From: Muribaculum intestinale
Lineage (GTDB): Bacteria; Bacteroidota; Bacteroidia; Bacteroidales; Muribaculaceae
DNA length: 64,000 bases
Reading direction: 5' to 3'
NCBI RefSeq assembly: GCF_002201515.1
Contig: NZ_CP021421.1
Coordinates: 2,418,001 to 2,482,000 of the forward strand
Part shown: piece by piece, positions 61,643-64,000 of the stretch
Position numbering within the stretch: the first letter of the stretch is position 1
Layout of the letters: each line of letters begins with the position of its first letter
Position numbers and translations under genes: made by a program
The notes under the pieces: generated by a model
Seen by the model: only the letters and a program-made list of their open reading frames with translations
The model's database searches: none
Told to the model about the DNA's origin: nothing

Positions 61643-63412
61643 TCAGAAAGAGGGGTATCCGGGATTCTGTATGTATATGCCTCCGGAGAAGTTGTACTGA
61701 GCTACCGGTACCGGGAAATATTCTTCACCGGTGTCGAATGAAGCATTCTGGTAGTAAATACGGTTGTCTTTCTCTGCGGCAAAGTAATTGTTCATCGTCT
61801 CTTTGGCGATACCCCAGCGTACAAGGTCGAAGAAACGCTCACCCTCCATGGCTTTTTCGAGTCGCATCTCTGTGCGGAGAGCCTTGCGGGCGTAATCCTG
61901 ATTCCATCCCGCAGACGGATAGAGACCGATTTTGTAGTTGGCAGCATCTTTAGTGGGGTCGTTGAAGTCCTTGACATAAGCGCTGTTCTGTGCGCGCTGA
62001 CGTACCTGGTTGATGAGTGTGCGTGCTTCCTCAAGACCGTTGCCACCGATTTCAATCAATGCTTCGGCCTTGTAGAGCAGCAGGTCGGCATATCGGATAA
62101 CCTGCCAATTGAGAGCGGATGCTCCCCAAGGCCATCCCTGGGTGGCGTCTTTTGACTCAGGCGAGAGCCAGAATCTCTTGGTGTTGTTGTAGCCGTAGGT
62201 GTCGCTGTTGCGTACCCAAAGTCCGCAGGGACGTTCTTCGTATGTCTTATATCTTATGGTAGGACGCCCAATGACAAAGTCGAGACGAGGGTCTACATTG
62301 CCGTCGACGTTTCCGAGTGTGTATCCTCCGTTATTGTCAAAGACTACTGTACCATAGTCGGGCTTTTGCTGATAGTCGAATACGGGGAGACCGTTGGCAT
62401 CGGTCTGGTAGGCGTTGATAAGATCTTGCGAGGGGAGGAAGAAGCCGTCACCCTGCCAAGGGCAGCCGGGGCCGGTCATGGAGTTGAGCAGCATAGACCA
62501 GTTTATGCGGCCAACTCCGCTTGAGCCGTCGTCTTTTGAGAATTGGATGGCGAAAACCGATTCCGGTCCGTTCTCATATTCCAGGAGATCGAGCTTTTGG
62601 AAGTCATCAAGGAGCTGATACCCCTGAACCTTATCGATAAGCTCCACAACCTCACCCATGAGGGTTTTGTTAATATTTATTACAGCATTAGTCTGTGAAT
62701 CCTGTTCATATGCCTGATATAGCTTGACCTTGGCTGCGTAGGCGAGAGCGATGCGGCGGTTTATACGACCTATTTCGCTTTGATTGTCGGGCAGATTCTC
62801 GGCTGCGGCGAGTAGATCCTTTGCGATGCGGTCAAGATGTTGCTCGCGTGAGAATTCATCGTTGCGCACGTAGGGATATTCAATTTCAGGGAGGTCGATA
62901 TCCATATATGGGATGCGGTTGAATAGGCGTACAAGTTCGAAATACCAGTGGTCGCGGATTACGCATATTTCGGCTATACGGGTGTTCTTTTGTGGGATTA
63001 TGCTTTCATCGACTTTGCGGAGTGCACGGATGGCGGAATTACAGCGGGATATTCCGCAGTATACGTTAAACCACTTGCCATCAAGAAATCCGTTGTTGGG
63101 CTGGATTTTTGCGGTTTCCATATCGTGGATTTCCCATGCATCGGTCTCACCTCCGCCGCCTTTGTAGGCATTGTCGGCACGTACCTCGCCGTAGCTCCAG
63201 TTTGTAACGGGAAACCAGTGTGGATCATTGGAGTCGGCATATCTACATCCGAATGTGGCGTATGCTCCGTGGACGAGAAGGTCGACAGCCTCGGGATCAT
63301 TCATGTTTGCATCGGATAACGGACCTTGTGGCTTGTTTTCCAGGAAGTCGTCGCTACAAGCACTTAATGAGAGGCCGATAAGTGCAATCGGTAATATATT
63401 TTTCAGTTTCAT
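61643..63412 (-). CDS. SusD/RagB-family nutrient-binding outer-membrane lipoprotein
   Basis: The 589-residue lipoprotein has the signal LIGLSLSAC (Cys19) and the SusD start SDDFLENKPQGPLSD. A helical TPR-type core follows (about 90-260, with RDHWYFELVRLFNRIPY), with the C-terminal block ERFFDLVRWGIAKETM near 530. It sits over the SusC barrel and captures glycans for import. The neighbouring GH32 gene points to a fructan. It lies 29 nt after SusC and 122 nt before GH32. Confidence 0.95.
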   Translation of the reverse strand: MKLKNILPIALIGLSLSACSDDFLENKPQGPLSDANMNDPEAVDLLVHGAYATFGCRYADSNDPHWFPVTNWSYGEVRADNAYKGGGGETDAWEIHDMETAKIQPNNGFLDGKWFNVYCGISRCNSAIRALRKVDESIIPQKNTRIAEICVIRDHWYFELVRLFNRIPYMDIDLPEIEYPYVRNDEFSREQHLDRIAKDLLAAAENLPDNQSEIGRINRRIALAYAAKVKLYQAYEQDSQTNAVININKTLMGEVVELIDKVQGYQLLDDFQKLDLLEYENGPESVFAIQFSKDDGSSGVGRINWSMLLNSMTGPGCPWQGDGFFLPSQDLINAYQTDANGLPVFDYQQKPDYGTVVFDNNGGYTLGNVDGNVDPRLDFVIGRPTIRYKTYEERPCGLWVRNSDTYGYNNTKRFWLSPESKDATQGWPWGASALNWQVIRYADLLLYKAEALIEIGGNGLEEARTLINQVRQRAQNSAYVKDFNDPTKDAANYKIGLYPSAGWNQDYARKALRTEMRLEKAMEGERFFDLVRWGIAKETMNNYFAAEKDNRIYYQNASFDTGEEYFPVPVAQYNFSGGIYIQNPGYPSF

Positions 63413-63441
63413 TTTTGTAGTATTTGATGATTGGGAGTATA

Positions 63442-64000
63442 TTAGAAGCCAAACTGTATGCCGAAAGTGTATTGGCGTGGCAGGGCGTAGGGATATCCGA
63501 GACCTTCAGGATCGGCACCTGAGTATTTGGTAAGGGTCAGCAGATTCTGAGCCTGGAAATATATGCGTGCGTTCTGCAGGCGGAGAGTCTTGCGCAGCTT
63601 CTCGGGCAATGTATATCCAAGAGAGAGTGTCTTCAGGCGTATGAATGAGCCGTCTTCGATGAAGTATTCCGAGCTTTCATTCTCGTTGTTTGAGTTGTCG
63701 ACAGCCGGAGCGGGTACGTCGGAATCATAATAGCCGGTCTGGAGGAAGCGGTCGTATGCGTTGGAGGCCTCAAGCAACTGTATACCATGATTGCCTGTCC
63801 ATAGAGGGAAGAAGTCGGTGTAGTATTTGGAGTTGTTCCATGCGTCGCGTATGATGCTGTTGAAGAATAGGCTGAGGTCGAAACCTTTCCAGTTGGCTCC
63901 GAGATTGAGACCGAACTGAGCTTTGGGTAAATCAGTACCGAGCCATGTGCGGTCGCGGTCGTTGATTTCATTATCGCCGTTGGTGTCCACATATCGTACT
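63442..64000 (-). CDS. SusC/RagA-family TonB-dependent receptor (C-terminal part, 5' truncated)
   Basis: The reading frame enters from the right edge and ends at 63442, giving the last 185 or so residues of a SusC-type receptor. Visible are the VRYVDTNGDNEINDRDRTW repeat-like segment, which is common in SusC barrels, LGANWKGFDLSLFFN, and the C-terminal strand pattern with the terminal aromatic residue (RQYTFGIQFGF). It forms the energised outer-membrane channel paired with SusD downstream. The plug, TonB box and start lie outside the window. Confidence 0.94.
   Translation of the reverse strand, partial: VRYVDTNGDNEINDRDRTWLGTDLPKAQFGLNLGANWKGFDLSLFFNSIIRDAWNNSKYYTDFFPLWTGNHGIQLLEASNAYDRFLQTGYYDSDVPAPAVDNSNNENESSEYFIEDGSFIRLKTLSLGYTLPEKLRKTLRLQNARIYFQAQNLLTLTKYSGADPEGLGYPYALPRQYTFGIQFGF

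Overview
The window is a chromosomal segment of a Bacteroidales bacterium, most likely a Muribaculaceae-type gut anaerobe. The family call is inference. Supporting signs are a G+C near 50 percent by eye, repeated TTTG-N19/20-TAnnTTTG promoters in place of the E. coli consensus, few Shine-Dalgarno sequences, a PorQ-type secretion protein, GSCFA, DUF4293 and DUF4831 proteins, an Rnf complex and a SusC/SusD/GH32 fructan locus. I found no tRNA, rRNA, CRISPR array, prophage or complete insertion sequence.

Layout. 1-4.2 kb (minus): truncated Nudix hydrolase, lipoprotein-like protein, RelA-type synthetase with a degenerate HD domain, and EngB. 4.4-10.2 kb: trmN6 (plus), convergent with a thiamine operon (minus) that runs from a TPP riboswitch through thiD, thiS, a TenI/ThiE-like gene, thiE and thiG to thiC. 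The thiC terminator lies inside trmN6. 10.2-12.6 kb (minus): nitrilase-family amidase, acyltransferase, a small conserved protein and a TonB-C protein. 12.8-18.7 kb (plus): porQ, a Crp/Fnr regulator and a pair of large secreted transglutaminase/DUF3857-type proteins. 18.9-34.4 kb (minus): LuxR-type regulator with a hemerythrin protein, valS, the rnfBCDGEA cluster with rseC, DUF1015, purA, fur and mutS2. 34.5-39.5 kb: NlpC/P60 lipoprotein, gdhA, DUF4293, GNAT and GSCFA.

39.6-47.1 kb (plus) is the unusual part: one tightly packed accessory operon led by a radical SAM activase-like gene. Two genes follow whose first 56 residues are identical, with only synonymous DNA differences, and carry a five-cysteine motif and a membrane segment. 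Their C-terminal domains are unrelated (TonB-C and a carboxypeptidase-regulatory-like domain). Behind them come small and medium unrecognised membrane proteins and a lipoprotein, all AT-richer than the flanks; two of these genes look frameshifted. I could not assign a described system to this operon.

47.2-59.7 kb returns to core genes: M3 peptidase, an EEP-family phosphatase, two rhomboids, an HU-family protein, an outer-membrane barrel, adk, hpt, pncC/cinA, tsaD, a bifunctional NAD(P)HX repair enzyme and DUF4831. A MITE-like repeat supplies the stop codon of hpt. At 59.8 kb a full promoter followed by a terminator, with no gene between, suggests a small RNA. The window ends in a fructan-type polysaccharide utilisation locus (GH32, SusD, truncated SusC).

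All functional calls come from reading motifs and translated sequence by eye. No database search was run.
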